Shown here in pieces: positions 1 through 10,619 of a stretch of 64,000 nucleotides of DNA; position 1 is the first letter of the stretch, and every line of letters starts with the position of its first letter. The stretch is from the NCBI GenBank assembly GCA_963575745.1, contig CAUYUJ010017858.1, forward strand, positions 38,501-102,500, given 5' to 3'. Below the pieces are notes generated by a model that saw only the letters and a list, made by a program, of their open reading frames with translations, did no database searches and was not told the DNA's origin. A program made the position numbers and the translations under genes. This stretch comes from Prorocentrum cordatum. Taxonomy: Eukaryota; Sar; Dinophyceae; Prorocentrales; Prorocentraceae.

Positions 1-175
1 TAGGGTCGATCGCGAATCTGATGTGAAGTCGATCCAGCGAGATCGGTCATGAGATCGATCTTGAGATCGCTCGTTCGGCTTACAGGGCGATCAATAGTGA
101 TATCGATCGTGCAATCGATCGAGATGTGGGTCGTGAGATCGATGTTGAGATCAGTCGATCAGGGGATCGACCAGG
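1..175. repeat. Degenerate GATCGAT/GTGAGATC repeat
   Basis: Irregular repetition of GATCGATC, GTGAGATCG and similar 8-12 base words runs from the window edge to about 175. The same word family recurs at 26,290-26,520. No gene signal is seen. The open frame here (Met-Arg-Ser-Ile repeats) is a by-product of the repeat. Confidence 0.75.
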
Positions 176-735
176 AGTCCGGGAACCTGGAAATTCGGAA
201 ATCCCGAAACCTGGGAACGTCGCCGCCTACCGAACCCGGCCCAGAACCAGTAACCGGGACCCCGAGAACCTGGAACCGGGAACCCGGGAACCCTGCTGCC
301 CACCGAAATCGGCCAGGAATTGTCGCCATTTGTTTCCACATGCGTTGGGACCCCTTCAGTGCGAGCAATGATTGGGGAACGAACCTGGACGAAATGTCAA
401 GCGAAATGCTTATCGAAGGAACCGCCCTCCATCCATGTAGTTGTTGCCCAATGTCTCTTTTGTGGCAATGCAAATCTTGGATCATCGAGAACGAAAGAAC
501 CCGTAATCCTAACAACACGATGGAGACGTGGCCTCACTCAAACCATTTTTTTGCATTAGGGATCGTATTTTTGGGCGGTTTGGTTTGATACGTCTGCAGA
601 ACAAGTCCTCCTATCCCTAATGTTTCCCGCCCTCGTAATTTAGGCCCCCTCCCGAAGGGTTAGGGGTGCTTTTAGTGCTCATCACTGGGTGTCCCGATGA
701 AGCCCCCCGTGTTGAAAAGTAACCGCCCTCCACCC
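176..735. other. No recognisable gene
   Basis: Non-repetitive sequence with short proline/arginine-rich open frames on both strands and no recognisable domain. The last ~30 bases (705-735) resemble the GAAAA..AACCGCCCTCCA segment of the VNTR units at 32.3 kb and 46-47 kb, so this may be the broken end of such an element. Confidence 0.4.
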
Positions 736-740
736 TTGTA

Positions 741-902
741 TCAGGAGGAAAAGAAACACACAGACACAATGAATCCTCGATTCCCCAGAACATATGGGAA
801 AATATGGGAAGTGGGGGGGAAGACAGACACCCAGAACATATGGGAACATATGGGGAATCTTTCTATTTGTGTGTATTTATTCGTGTGTCCCCGGGCCCCT
901 CC
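741..902 (+). mobile_element. Short TCAGG element, copy 1 (5-bp target duplication)
   Basis: First of five similar elements in the window, all in the same orientation. It starts TCAGGAGGAAAAGAAACACA, has a G-run core (GTGGGGGGGAAGACA) and ends in a TGTGTATTTAT..GTGTGTCC..GGGCCCC block. The ends are imperfectly inverted: TCAGGAGGGAAA versus, on the other strand, TGAAGGGGCCCC in the better copies. The flanks are TTGTA (736-740) and TTGCA (903-907), a 5-bp target duplication with one mismatch. It has no coding capacity and is inferred to be a non-autonomous DNA element. Confidence 0.75.
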
Positions 903-907
903 TTGCA

Positions 908-1620
908 GCCGCAGGAGTTGCCTAAGCCAAGTCTATATGCCCGGCGCCACGGCGAGAGCCCGTTTTTTTTGGAAGTCGGCCGGCCCTCCGCCGCTGGAGG
1001 TGCCCAGCGAGTGGGCCCAGACGACGAGTGGGCCCAGCGTTGGGTCGGGCGTGCCCCCCTGCAGGAGGAATAATTGTTCGAGAGCGGTCGACAACATAGT
1101 CCGGGGACGACGTTCCGAGTCTGTCTTGGCTGCCGTCCAGTTTTCGTCCAGGATCCGCCCTGTAGGGTCAAGTCGGGCCTGTCCCTCTACATATTCAACA
1201 CTAGTCAAAAAATAGTCTGGGGACTATTTCTGGAGTATTTTGTGACCATTTTGGGGTACTTCTTGATTCTTTTTGAATTTTTCGTCGGAAATCCCCCAGC
1301 AGGGGGACACCCCCATTCGCGCTTCGCGCTTCGCGGTCCTCGTTCCTTCTCCCCCTCCTCCTCGTCCTACTTTTCTCCCTCTGGAGGGGCGGCGCGAGAG
1401 CGCGAAGTTATTCGCGCTTCGTGCTTCGCAGAGCGCGAAACGCGAAGCGAGCCCCCCGATTTTCCACGACAGGTCAAGCCGCTCAGAGAGGAGGGACTCG
1501 GGGATGCACCCCAAGGGGGCTGGTCGGGCGCACCCCTGTCGAGGACGGGCGCCCCCCGATCGTGCGCAGATCCCCGAGCTGGGCCCAGCATGTATGGTCC
1601 ATTCGGAACTCCTACGACTA
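908..1620. other. No gene; local inverted CGC/TTCGCG words
   Basis: No supported gene. Around 1,316-1,450 the words TTCGCGCTTCGCG and their complements repeat on both sides of a CT-rich core (1,345-1,385), giving a weak inverted structure of unknown nature. Confidence 0.35.
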
Positions 1621-1814
1621 GGTGAACAAAAAGTGACATAAACATAACAATTCGGAGGTCCGCGCGGGTTTCTTGGATCCGCGCTGGACCCTCTCCCTGG
1701 CGCGCGGAGCGCGCCAGGGGCAGCGCCGGAGGCGCCGCCAGGGGGGTCCAGCGTGGATCCGAGAAATCCGCGCGGAGCTCCGAGTTTTTCTGTTCATGCC
1801 ACTTTTTGTTCCCC
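1621..1814. mobile_element. TA-flanked inverted-repeat element, family B copy 1
   Basis: 194-bp nearly palindromic element between TA (1,619-1,620) and TA (1,815-1,816). The terminal inverted repeats are about 70 bp. They start GGTGAACAAAAAGTGACAT on the left and GGGGAACAAAAAGTGGCAT on the complement of the right, and both contain CCGCGCGG..TTTCT.GGATCC..GCTGGACC. The centre is a GC-rich hairpin (GGCGCGCGGAGCGCGCC). This structure fits a MITE with TA duplication as in Tc1/mariner-type elements; the superfamily is an inference. Confidence 0.75.
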
Positions 1815-1949
1815 TAACGACGTCTGGGATAGGCGTCGAGATATCCCGTGTTAGGGGGGGGTAGTGGGAAAACGGGGCGGCAAAGGGAGGGGTCAGCATC
1901 GTCAGGGCCCCGTGGCCTCCGGGGACCCGGCTGCCTCGGTTGAGGACCC

Positions 1950-2310
1950 CTCCCCTCCTCCTCCTCGTCCTACTCCTCCTCCTCCTCCTCCTCCTCCTCC
2001 TCCTCCTCCTCCTCCTCCTCTACGACCCCTACGACTAGGGGAACCCCTGCGACTGGGGGAGCCCCGCCCGAGCCCGGCGCCAAGGCGAGCACCCCGCTTC
2101 GCGCAGACCCGCCGCCCATCCGCCCGCACAGCCGCTGCAACCTTCTCGGGAGCTTTTCTCGGCCCCTGTGGGCGCGGTCGGGTGTCGCCGCGGGCGGAGC
2201 GCTCCCGCCCTCCCTCCCTCCCTCCCTCCCTCGCTCCCCTCCTCCCCCCCTCTTTCCCTCCCTCCCTTCCCCCTCCCTCCCTCCCTCCCTCCCTCCCCCC
2301 CCTCCCCCCC
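1950..2310. repeat. CTC and CTCC microsatellites
   Basis: (CTC)n at about 1,950-2,022 and (CTCC)n mixtures at about 2,205-2,310, with a short GC-rich spacer between. Proline-, serine- or glycine-run open frames here are artefacts of the repeats. Confidence 0.85.
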
Positions 2311-2348
2311 GGCGCGGGAGCCCCCCGCGACGGATCGGAGGAGGATTA

Positions 2349-2500
2349 CCAGGCTCGAACTTATCCCTATCCCCAAGACTGACATGCCAAACGGCGACGA
2401 CAACCTTAGGGATTCGCCCTCAAAACGTAAGGGAATCCCTAAGCTTGGCATCGTGATGAGGAGATGCCCAGCATAGGGATAGGGATATACTCCAGGCTGG
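2349..2500 (+). mobile_element. 152-bp TA-flanked MITE, family A copy 1
   Basis: Exactly 152 bp between TA (2,347-2,348) and TA (2,501-2,502). Terminal inverted repeats run CCAGGCTCGAACTTATCCC inward, with the complement of the right end CCAGCCTGGAGTATATCCC. The interior has conserved words such as GGCATCGTGATGAGGAGATG and AAGGGAATCCCTAAG. Two other copies of the same length lie at 18,042 and (inverted) 33,621. It has no open frame and fits a non-autonomous Tc1/mariner-like element. Confidence 0.88.
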
Positions 2501-2529
2501 TAAGAGGAGGAGCAGCAGCAAAAAGGAAG

Positions 2530-2870
2530 AGGAGGTGTGGACGGGAGAAGAGGGCCTATGACGAGGGGACGGGAGGATGAGGAGGAGGAGGAGGAGGAGG
2601 ACCAGGAGGAGGAGGAGGAGGAGGAGGAGGAGGAGGAGGAGGAGGGTCCAATCAGATTTCGATTCCGTGCTGATGCACTGCGATCCGAAGCACATTCGGG
2701 TCTGATCCCAAGAATGAGGAAGAGGAGGAGGAGGAGGAGGAGGAGGAGGAGGAGGATGAGGAGGACGAAACCGATGTAGGGGGAGGGAGGGAGGGAGGGA
2801 GGGAGGGAGGGCGCAAGGAGGGGAAAATGGATGATGATGTTGCTGCTGCTGCTGCTGCTGCTGCTGAGGG
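2530..2870. repeat. GAG, GGGA and GCT microsatellites
   Basis: (GAG)n at about 2,575-2,645 and 2,713-2,765, (GGGA)n at 2,780-2,812 and (GCT)n at 2,838-2,865, with short unique spacers. No gene. Confidence 0.85.
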
Positions 2871-3132
2871 AGAGAGACACAGCAGAAGAGGGCGCCAGAG
2901 TGCCTGTGCGCCCACTACTCGCCGAGGCCGCCGAGCACGGCGGGGCTGGTCCCTCAGACGACCAGGGACCTGTCCAGCCACGGATCCCTCACACCCTTGG
3001 ACCCTGCTGGAACTGGGAGCCACCGCTCTACCAGCACTCCTTGGCGGGTCAGACTAAAGGCCTGACCCACGAACACGCCGTAGAGCACCATGAGGAAGCC
3101 CGCGGCGACGACGATGCCCTCCGGCAGCGCGC

Positions 3133-5650
3133 TCAGGGCGAACCCCGAGCCAGCACGTCCCCGAACGTGCTCCGGCGGAGCGCTTCCGGAGCACGCTGGG
3201 CCCCACTGCCACCGCCACCTGGCATCGCAACAACAATTATGCAGCCGACGTGGAGGCCGAAGCCGTTCTGGCCTGGTGGCCCCGCATGCTGTCCAGCAGC
3301 AGGGAGCCCGCGGTCATCACGTTGGTGGCTCCACGCCATGGCCTCCCAGTCTCCAGCGCGACCCGCGTGTTGGGATGCAGCCCGCGCCGCAGTTGCTTCA
3401 CTGCGTCCTTCTCCTTCCACCGCGTCTTGGGCACCTTGGATGGCCCTCGGCACGGATCCCTGAACTTGGGTGAGAGCCGATTCGACTCGCTGGACCAAGC
3501 GCCGCAGACCGCGCACCAGATCGCGAACCCCGCCGTCTCCGTGACGTGGCGGGCGCCCACCGTCGGCGGCTCGCACGGCGAACAGCATAAAGTTTGGAGC
3601 GAGGCCTTGGTGGTCGCGAAGCGGTAGCACACCGCGCAACTTCAGCACTCCGTTGGTGAGCTGCTTGAGGTCGTGGGCCACGATACTCAACTCTGGTACC
3701 TTCATGCCCACCTGGGCCACCTTGGCTACCTGCTGCGGGACCGCAGCTGACCCGCCAACTGAAAGCGGCACTGCGCGCTCAGCCGCCCAGGCCACGTAGC
3801 GCATGGCCTCCCGAACGTCCCGCAGCTGGATCTCGCACGCCCGCACGTGCACCTCCGACACCATGATGCTGGCCGAGCCCATCTTGGCGAAGACGTCGGC
3901 CCAGAAATTGCCGACGTAGCGGAAAGCCGTGCCGTCGGCCAGCACGGCGTCCTCCAGCTCGCGGTGGGCACGCACCCACTCTGCAGTCGGCATGGGCACG
4001 CCGCGCCCACTCCACCGTCGCCACGATTTGCCGCCAAACCATCGCGTGCGGAGCTCGCGGCCTGGTGTGCCTACCCTGCCACTCGTGGACCTCCTGCACG
4101 AACGACCTGTGGTCTGACAGCACGTGCACTGGCGGCCGCCCAAGCTGAATGGCTCGCATGCTGGCGTGGCGCTCCGACCTCGGCACCGTCTGCACGAGCC
4201 CCAGGAGGCCGCCCCAGCGCGCCTTAGTCGGCAGCAGCTCGTCCGAGATCTGCACGACTGACCATCCGCACCCGCGCACCTCCACGACCGACGAGTGGCG
4301 GCCAGACCCATCGACAAAGAGCTGCTGCCCCCAAGCTTGTCCCTCCAGCCCCCACTCGAACTCCGGGAGCTCCTCGGGGACCTGGTCGGGCAGCGGAGGG
4401 GCGAGCGGCAGGGCGAACTCCAGGTGCTCGTAGCTGGGCCCATCGCCCGTGTCCACTGCCTGCCCCCGCAGCCTCTCTCGGGTGACCAGCCGCTCCTCGG
4501 GGAAAGGCTCCTCCACCTCATCGTCCTGCTGCCGCTGCACCGCCTCGCACTCGAAGTACAAGTGGCCGTTGGAGCCCTCGGGCGCGCCGCACAGTACGCA
4601 GTCCGGTTCTCGCACCTCCCCGCAAGAAAAGAGCGCTGAAGAGGCCAGAGCGCGTTGGCCTGGAGTGCCCGCAGGGCCCCGCTCCGCCTTGGGCAGCAGC
4701 GGCCCACGTCCTGGTGGCCCAGGGCCAGCGCCCTCCCCCAGACCTGGAAGCCCTGGTAGTGCGCGGGGTAGTGCGCCAGCATGCGGCGCTCCTGCTATCT
4801 CATGATGCCCTGCTCCAGGAGCGTCAGGACATCCGAAGGCGCCTGGCGCAGCAGGTGCCCGATCTGGCCGCGGTCGTCCCGGAAGTGCATTGGGTCACAC
4901 AGCTGCCAGTCTAACCGGCGCAAGCTAAGCCATACTGCCGCCGGGCCCGCGGCAATGGGCCCACGTGACCTTCATGGCATCCTCGATCTTGGACTGCATG
5001 GCGAGGAAGGTCTTGCGGAGCCTCGCGGGAGAGCCCCTCGCTTGCCAGACCCAATCTGCGAAATTCCCGACCACCGCCATCGTGACCTCGAAGATCGGGT
5101 CGAAGGTCCTGGCTGGCATCGTCATCAGGTAGGTCGTCAAGGACCCGTGGCCCTTGTAGCCCGCGAAGCGGCCCGCCGTCGCACGGAGCTGCCGGAGCGA
5201 CTGGTCTTCGCACCCGGCCACGCTCGTGCCATGTGCGGCCGCTGGCAGGACCCCAGTCTTCCAGAGGATGCCCGCCTTCCTGGACCCCACGGCCTTGCGG
5301 AGCTGGTCAATCTTGCTCCACTTGCCGCCCATGTTCACCATGCGACGCCTATGGACCAGCTTTTGACCGCCCTGCCGTGGAGCTCGTGGCCAAGGTTCCG
5401 CATGTGGGCTTTCCCGCGGAAGCGGATGACCTTTGCGTACTCCGCGAACTTTCGCTTCGCCTCCCTCGTCGTGGCGACAAACCCGCACTTCGCGGGCTGG
5501 ACCAGGCAGCCGAGCGGCTGCAGCTCCAAGCAGAAGGTGCGCACCGTGGTCCAGAGCTGGCCGAGGGTGCTCAGGTCAGTCCCCACCCACTGGAAGGAGA
5601 CGTCGTCGATCAGCGCGCGTGGCCGTACTGAGTGCTGCTGTCGAGGAGCG
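3133..5650 (-). pseudogene. Non-LTR retrotransposon relic (RT end, zinc knuckle, RNase H)
   Basis: Reading right to left, the protein pieces form the order expected of a non-LTR retrotransposon pol. The RT palm end carries LIDDVSFQ (about 5,600), in the place of the YxDD catalytic motif. RT thumb/connection sequence follows (5,330-4,925). Next come a zinc knuckle of form C-x2-C-x8-H-x4-C (about 4,600-4,550) and an RNase H-like domain with FVDGSG (about 4,310). The RNase H end follows (WVRAHRELED..GNFWADVFAKMG, about 3,990-3,890), then a distal C-x2-C..C block (CAVCGAW) near 3,520. Frames change near 5,335, 4,900, 4,000 and 3,580, so this is a broken copy. The RT N-terminal part is missing because the relic stops at a GAG microsatellite at 5,660. 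It is dead as an element; the family assignment is confident from motif order. Confidence 0.82.
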
Positions 5651-5674
5651 GTCGTCGATCAGTGCTGCTGCTGA

Positions 5675-5895
5675 GGAGGAAGAGGAGGGGAAGGAGGATG
5701 AAAAACGATAGAGGCAGAGAGTAAACGCGCGAGGAGGGGAAAGAGGATACGGAGGATACGGAGGACGAGGAGGACGAGGAGGATGAGGAGGAGGCGGAGG
5801 ACGAACACAAGGAGCGAGGAAGAGAAAGAACAGAGGAGGAGGAGGAGGAGGAGGAGGAGGAGGAGGAGGAGGAGGAGGAGGAGGAGGAGGAGGAT
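5675..5895. repeat. GAG microsatellite block
   Basis: Degenerate then pure (GAG)n, purest at about 5,835-5,890. It truncates the retrotransposon relic on its left. Confidence 0.85.
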
Positions 5896-6062
5896 CAGGA
5901 GGATCGGGATGAGGAGGACACCGTGGCGTAGCGGAGGTGGAAGACACATGATGAGCCAACCTATGCGCCAGGGGTGGGGGGCGTGCAACCTCGGGGTGGC
6001 GGGGTCACGGGTGGAGCTTCCGGCCGCGTCTTCACGCATGATCTCTCGAGCTGGATCGGTTT

Positions 6063-6285
6063 GTGAGGTCAGGGGCAATGTTAGGGGTAGCGACAGGCTC
6101 AGGAGGGGATGCATCGGCCCCTAATCGCCCACTGATCGCCGACAGGGGCCCGATAGCCCGCCCCGCCCAGGACAGTGCGGCTTCGCTATCGGGGGCCTCT
6201 CTCGGATCTATTGGCGAAGTGCCGCCGATTTCTGGTCGATGTTCCCCCGCATGGGTCGATATTCCGCCTCCTGAGCTGGTCCCCC
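6063..6285. repeat. Dispersed palindromic repeat, copy 1
   Basis: Shares ordered blocks with 62,885-63,075: GTCAGGGGCAA, GGGATGCATCGG, GATCGCCGA.AGGGGCCCGA, ATCGGGGGCCT, GGTCGATGT. The GATCGCCGACAGGGGCCC block and the later GGGCCTCTCTCGGATC block are inverted relative to each other, so the unit can fold. A diverged third copy may begin at 63,895. Confidence 0.6.
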
Positions 6286-6289
6286 TCTA

Positions 6290-6460
6290 CGGCCAAGACG
6301 CTGCAAATAAGGACCGCTTTGGGTCTGGAAGGGACGCGCCGTTCCGTAGGTCATTCCGTGGTTGTTCCTCGAGCCCTCTTCGTGCGCCCAGGCTCTTTGG
6401 GTGCCAAGGAAAAGGGACCTCTTTCCTTCTGCAGCGCTCCTTCCTGCAGCAGCTTGGCTG
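6290..6460. mobile_element. CAGTC-type TA element, diverged copy
   Basis: Preceded by TA (6,288-6,289). The ends are inverted: CGGCCAAGACGCTGCAAA on the left and, as complement of the right, CAGCCAAGCTGCTGCAGG. At 171 bp it nearly matches the 173-bp copies at 61,244, 61,898 and 62,406. Its left end closely resembles 61,898 (AAGACGCTG.AAATAAGGAC). The right flank is TG rather than TA. Confidence 0.6.
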
Positions 6461-6512
6461 TGTCGTCTCCCCGCAGTCCCGGGGGTTCAGGCATGGCCAC
6501 ATCCGAGGCCCG

Positions 6513-6590
6513 AAAACCATCACTTCACTAATTTTGGGCCCCAGGGCCCACTGAGGCCCCAGGGGCCCCAGATTAGTGAAGTGATGTTTT
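6513..6590. repeat. Hairpin with ATCACTTCACTAAT arms
   Basis: Inverted repeat with arms of about 33 bases: ATCACTTCACTAAT..GGGCCCC on the left and its complement ending ATTAGTGAAGTGAT on the right. Another half-site, ATCACTTCACTAAA, follows at about 6,616. It could be a small MITE or a transcribed hairpin; neither is proven. Confidence 0.65.
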
Positions 6591-6810
6591 TTTCCCACGT
6601 GAGGACCCCGAAATTCATCACTTCACTAAACCGAACCCAGGACGAAAGTCAGGGGCCGAATTGCTGCTGTGATGCCACATCGGCCTCGTACCACAGCGCT
6701 CCACGCCCTTCTTCCGCGCCGTGGGCGCGCCAGCAGGCCGGGGGACGCCATGAGCGCATGCCGGCACGTGCCCTCTCTGGCCAGGGGCCGAGCCGGCGCC
6801 CCGGAGCGTG

Positions 6811-6811
<1 letters not shown>

Positions 6812-6851
<40 letters not shown>

Positions 6852-7371
6852 CGGGGGTGGACAGAACCCCCAGCAGTGACACGTCGATCAGTGAATTGTC
6901 CGTTTTCGGTTCTCGAGAGGGCGCCGTGGCCGTTTTTTTCCAGGCTTGCGCCCGCCAAATTTGGGCCTCAGGTCGTTTTCACTAAACCACGTTTTACTAA
7001 AGGGGGGTCTGTCCATCCCCGATGTGTGTATGTGTGTGTGTGTACGTGTATCTTCTGCCTTCCGCTGCGCCGCTCACTGCTTGGACCTGCCCCTCGGCAC
7101 GCACGCGGCGACCCTCGCGGTCCGAGCGTGCCTCCTCCCCGCGTCTTACCCGACCCCACCCTCCGCGCTCCTCTGGCTCGGTGCTAGCTGTGCCTCCGGC
7201 GCGTCCCGCCGCCGTTTGGATCTCCCAGGGCCGCAGGCCAAAACAGCGCACGTGTACATATGATGTGCATGTATTTCTCTCTCAACATACATATATATAT
7301 GTATATGTACATGTGTGTGTAAGTGTGTGTGTATGTGTATGTGTATAGGTACATGTGTATGTGTATATGTA

Positions 7372-7450
<79 letters not shown>

Positions 7451-7530
7451 GTGTGTATATGTGTACATATGTATGTATAAGCAGTGTACGTGTGTATATA
7501 TATATGTATATATGTATGTGTACGTGTGCG
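6812..7530. repeat. GT and TATGTG microsatellites
   Basis: (GT)n at 6,813-6,850, short GT runs near 7,022-7,050, and a long (TATGTG)n array at about 7,310-7,455 with TATA-rich flanks to 7,530. Unique sequence between 6,851 and 7,262 has no recognisable gene. The His-Thr and Cys-Val open frames are repeat artefacts. Confidence 0.9.
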
Positions 7531-7596
7531 TGCATTTGTGGCTGGGCGAGGGCCGTGCCTGCTTTCTCCTCGCCGTCCATGTCCTGATGCCAATGT

Positions 7597-7751
7597 TCAG
7601 GAGGGAAAAAACACACAGACACAATCAATCGTCGATCCCCCAGAAAATGTGGGAAAATCTGGGAAGCGGGGGGGGAGACAAAAACCCAACACATCTTGGA
7701 AAATATGGGGAACATTGTGTGTATTTACTTGTGTGTCCTGGGGCCCCTGCA
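7597..7751 (+). mobile_element. Short TCAGG element, copy 2 (perfect 5-bp TSD)
   Basis: 155 bp, from TCAGGAGGGAAAAAACACAC to GGGGCCCCTGCA. It is flanked by perfect AATGT duplications (7,592-7,596 and 7,752-7,756). The internal order matches copy 1. No coding capacity. Confidence 0.85.
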
Positions 7752-7756
7752 AATGT

Positions 7757-9055
7757 GCTGCTTCCCCCCTGGGGTGGCCACGTGCGGCGAGCCAGCGCGC
7801 TTTCGCGCGCGAGGGCCTCCCCGAGTTGTTTCCTCGGCCTCGTCGCTGCGCGCGACGCCGCGACCGCCACAGAATGTGTGCGTGCATCTGCCTTCCGCCG
7901 TGTGTCCACGAAGGCGCACGCGCGCGCACGGTCCTCCTCCTCCTCCCGATTCTGGATCCCGCGCGTGCGTCGCCGAGATCAGCGTGGGTGCACAGCCGAG
8001 CGGCGCCAAGGAGCAGGGCCGACGGCGCGGGCATTCGCGCCGAGGGTGCCAGCGTAGGCTGGCGCACCAACGTCGCCTCCTCCGCGCGGCGTGCCGCGTG
8101 AGCTGCGCCGCGCGAGCCGCCGCGCTGGGCGGTCCCGCCCTCGCGCGCCAGACCCCTGGGCGTGCCATCGGCTGGTCCTCCGCTCCTCACCGCCCCTGCG
8201 GGGCGGCAGCCACCGGGGCGCCCTGGGCGGAGCTCCGCGTGGGGCCACGACGCGCGTGAGGGGTGCGGCACGCGGGCGCAACAACCGGGGGCGACGAGGC
8301 GTGCAAGGGGTGTGCTAAAAAACGCCTCGCCGTCTTCGCCCCTCCCCAGGGCGGTACTCGGGGTGCAGAGGCGCCGCCGCCGGCCGCCGCCGCTGGCCGC
8401 CGCCGCTGGCCGCCGCTGCTCTCGTCGCTGCTCGCCGTCTCCGCCGTTCGCCGTCGTGGCTGTTCGCCGCCGCCGCCGCTGCTCGGAGTCGTCGCTGGCC
8501 GCGCCTTGTCCCGTGCGAGGCGGAGCTGCGCCCGTCCGCGGCGGAGCATCTGCTGCGGCAGCAGGTGCTCTCCCGAGTCTCTCCTCGTCTCTTCCTCTCG
8601 GCCCCTCTGGCCGTCCCTGGCCCCGCTCTCCAGCTGTGTGCTTGCCCGCCTCTCCCTCGGGCCTGTCTGCGTGAGTGCTTGCCTGCATGTCTGCCGCGTC
8701 TGGCTGTCCGCTTGTTTGTCAGTATTATCGCTGTCTTTCAGTCTTTCCGCCGTCTTTTCACGGGGGTCTCTCCTGGCCAGTGTGCGATTATTTTTGTTGG
8801 TTCTCTCCCTTTCCCTCGCTCTTGCTTTCACTATGTTTTTTTTGTTCTCTCTCTCTCTCTCTCTTTTCCTCTTTCTCTCAACCCCTCGACCACCTAACTG
8901 GCCAACCTTCTGTGATGCCGTTGCCTTCCCGGTGCCAATCATGGCAGACATGGGCCACAGAGGGTCCCACCGGGGAGCCGCGGAGCCCGAGAACGCAAGG
9001 GCCTGCATCCCTTTCGCCTGAGACTCGGGCCGAACGAAAGGGGGGGATAGGGGCC
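7757..9055. other. No supported gene; GCC-rich and CT-rich tracts
   Basis: GC-rich sequence with several overlapping long open frames on both strands but no recognisable domain. A degenerate (GCC/CTG)n tract lies at about 8,365-8,490 and CT-rich runs at about 8,800-8,880. The minus-strand frames are Arg/Ala-rich, as expected from base composition. Confidence 0.45.
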
Positions 9056-9057
9056 TT

Positions 9058-9190
9058 CTCGGACCGTCTTGGGGGCCTCTTGGGCGGCCCCAGAAGCTGT
9101 CGTGGACCTCAAGAAAGAGCCCGAGAAGGGCCGGACCCTCCAAATTGACCGGGCCGGGCTCCGGGGGGAAGGGTTTGGGGTTGGGGAATC
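9058..9190. repeat. Dispersed repeat shared with 27,285-27,430
   Basis: Near-identical blocks occur here and at 27.3 kb: GGACCGTCTTGGGGGCCT, GGGCGGCCCCAGAAG, TGTCGTGGACCTCAAGAAAG, AGCCCGAGAAGGGCCGGACC, CTCCAAAT.GACCGGGCC. The plus frame reads VVDLKKEPEKGRT in both copies, which is unusually well kept for a repeat. The 27.3-kb copy carries an extra ~30 bases in the middle. Confidence 0.7.
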
Positions 9191-9589
9191 GGGCCAGACG
9201 AAAGGGGGGGATCGGGAAAGGGGGGGCTTACGAAATCTGCTGCGTGCAGCCGGTTTCGGCCCCGCCGCTGGGCCCATTCCTCGACACCTGGGCGCCTCCC
9301 GGCGCGCGGAGGCGGCGGGTAAATCAGCTACGTGAACTGATTCTCTCACCCCCCCCCTTTGCTATCCTTAGAAGGCCGAGGGTTCGCTAGGGACTGGTTA
9401 CCCCCCAAAACAATGAAAACCCTTACAAAACCCTCCCGAAACCCTCCGAAGACCCTCCTGGAACCCTTCCTGGAGGGTTTCCAGAGGGTTTCGGCAGGGT
9501 TTCGGGTATTAGCCTGCAGCCGTGTCGCCCGAGACCCCCTCCGCGATGCCCTCGGGCGTCGTGCCGCTCGCGCTGAAGGGCCGGCTGCC

Positions 9590-9838
9590 AGGGGGGGGGG
9601 GACAAGCGAGCCCGAGACCGCCCGGCTCGACAGCCATTTCGCTTGAGATGTCCTCACGCTGTACATTGATACTACTAATCGTAAAATTAACAATCATAAT
9701 AATATTAATAGTGATACGAATAAGAATAGGAATAGTATTAATAATGATACGAATAATACGAATAACAATAGTAGTAATAGTAATACGTATCGTAATACGA
9801 ATATTATTACTATTATTATTATTATTATCATTATTATT

Positions 9839-9874
<36 letters not shown>

Positions 9875-9923
9875 GTTATTTATGTATTTATTTATTTATT
9901 TATGTATTCATGTATTTACGTAT

Positions 9924-9962
<39 letters not shown>

Positions 9963-10108
9963 TGTAGTTATTTTTTATTTATTTATTTATTTATTCATTT
10001 ATTTATTTTTTATTCATTTATTTATTTTATGTATTTTTTTTTTATTTATTTATGTATTTATTTATTTTTTATTATTAGTATTCTTTATTATTATTATTAT
10101 TATTATTT

Positions 10109-10139
<31 letters not shown>

Positions 10140-10595
10140 TTATTATTTATTATTATCATTATTATTAATAAGAATAATATTATTAATAATAGTATTCGAA
10201 ATGGCAATATATTCGGCCGGTTCGGCAGCCGTTTCGCCTGCGCTTCCCGACACTTTTTATTCGGGACTCGCGTTCTCGCCTCCGTGCCGGGCTACGCTCC
10301 CCCATCGCATTTCGCTCTAATGGGTTCTAACAGTTACACCAACAACACATGAGAACCCCAACTGTGGGACGGGCCTCCCGGGACCGCCCAGTCTGGCAGC
10401 CGTTTCGATTGAGACTCTCGCAGTTTATTGAAGCATCGTGCTATCGCCTCAATGCGGGCTGCGGGCCAGCACAAGGGGGACGGTGAACCCGAAGCCGCCT
10501 GCTTCGGCAGCCGTTTCGCCGGAGACTTCCTCACAGTGTAGACAGGCATCGCGGTTCTCGCCCCAATGCCAGCCACATTTTTCGTCCAGACGGCC
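9590..10595. repeat. Four ~110-bp units split by an AT-rich island
   Basis: Units near 9,620, 10,210, 10,385 and 10,500 share GGCAGCCGTTTCGC.TGAGA and, in the last three, TCTCGCC..AATGCCGGCC. Between the first and second unit lies 9,665-10,200, an AT-rich island. It consists of degenerate AAT/ACG triplets (9,665-9,830), then (ATTT)n (9,835-10,140), then ATT triplets. The island stands out sharply from the GC-rich surroundings. Confidence 0.75.
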
Positions 10596-10619
10596 ACGGT
10601 CCCGCAGGTCGTAAAGACC

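Noticed and set aside
7022-7455. GT/TATGTG arrays as telomeric repeat
   Set aside because: The units are not of TTTAGGG or related telomeric form.
10205-10590. GGCAGCCGTTTCGCTTGAGA units as SL relicts
   Set aside because: The resemblance is limited to AGCC.TTT.G, and the words are part of a regular ~110-bp repeat unit.
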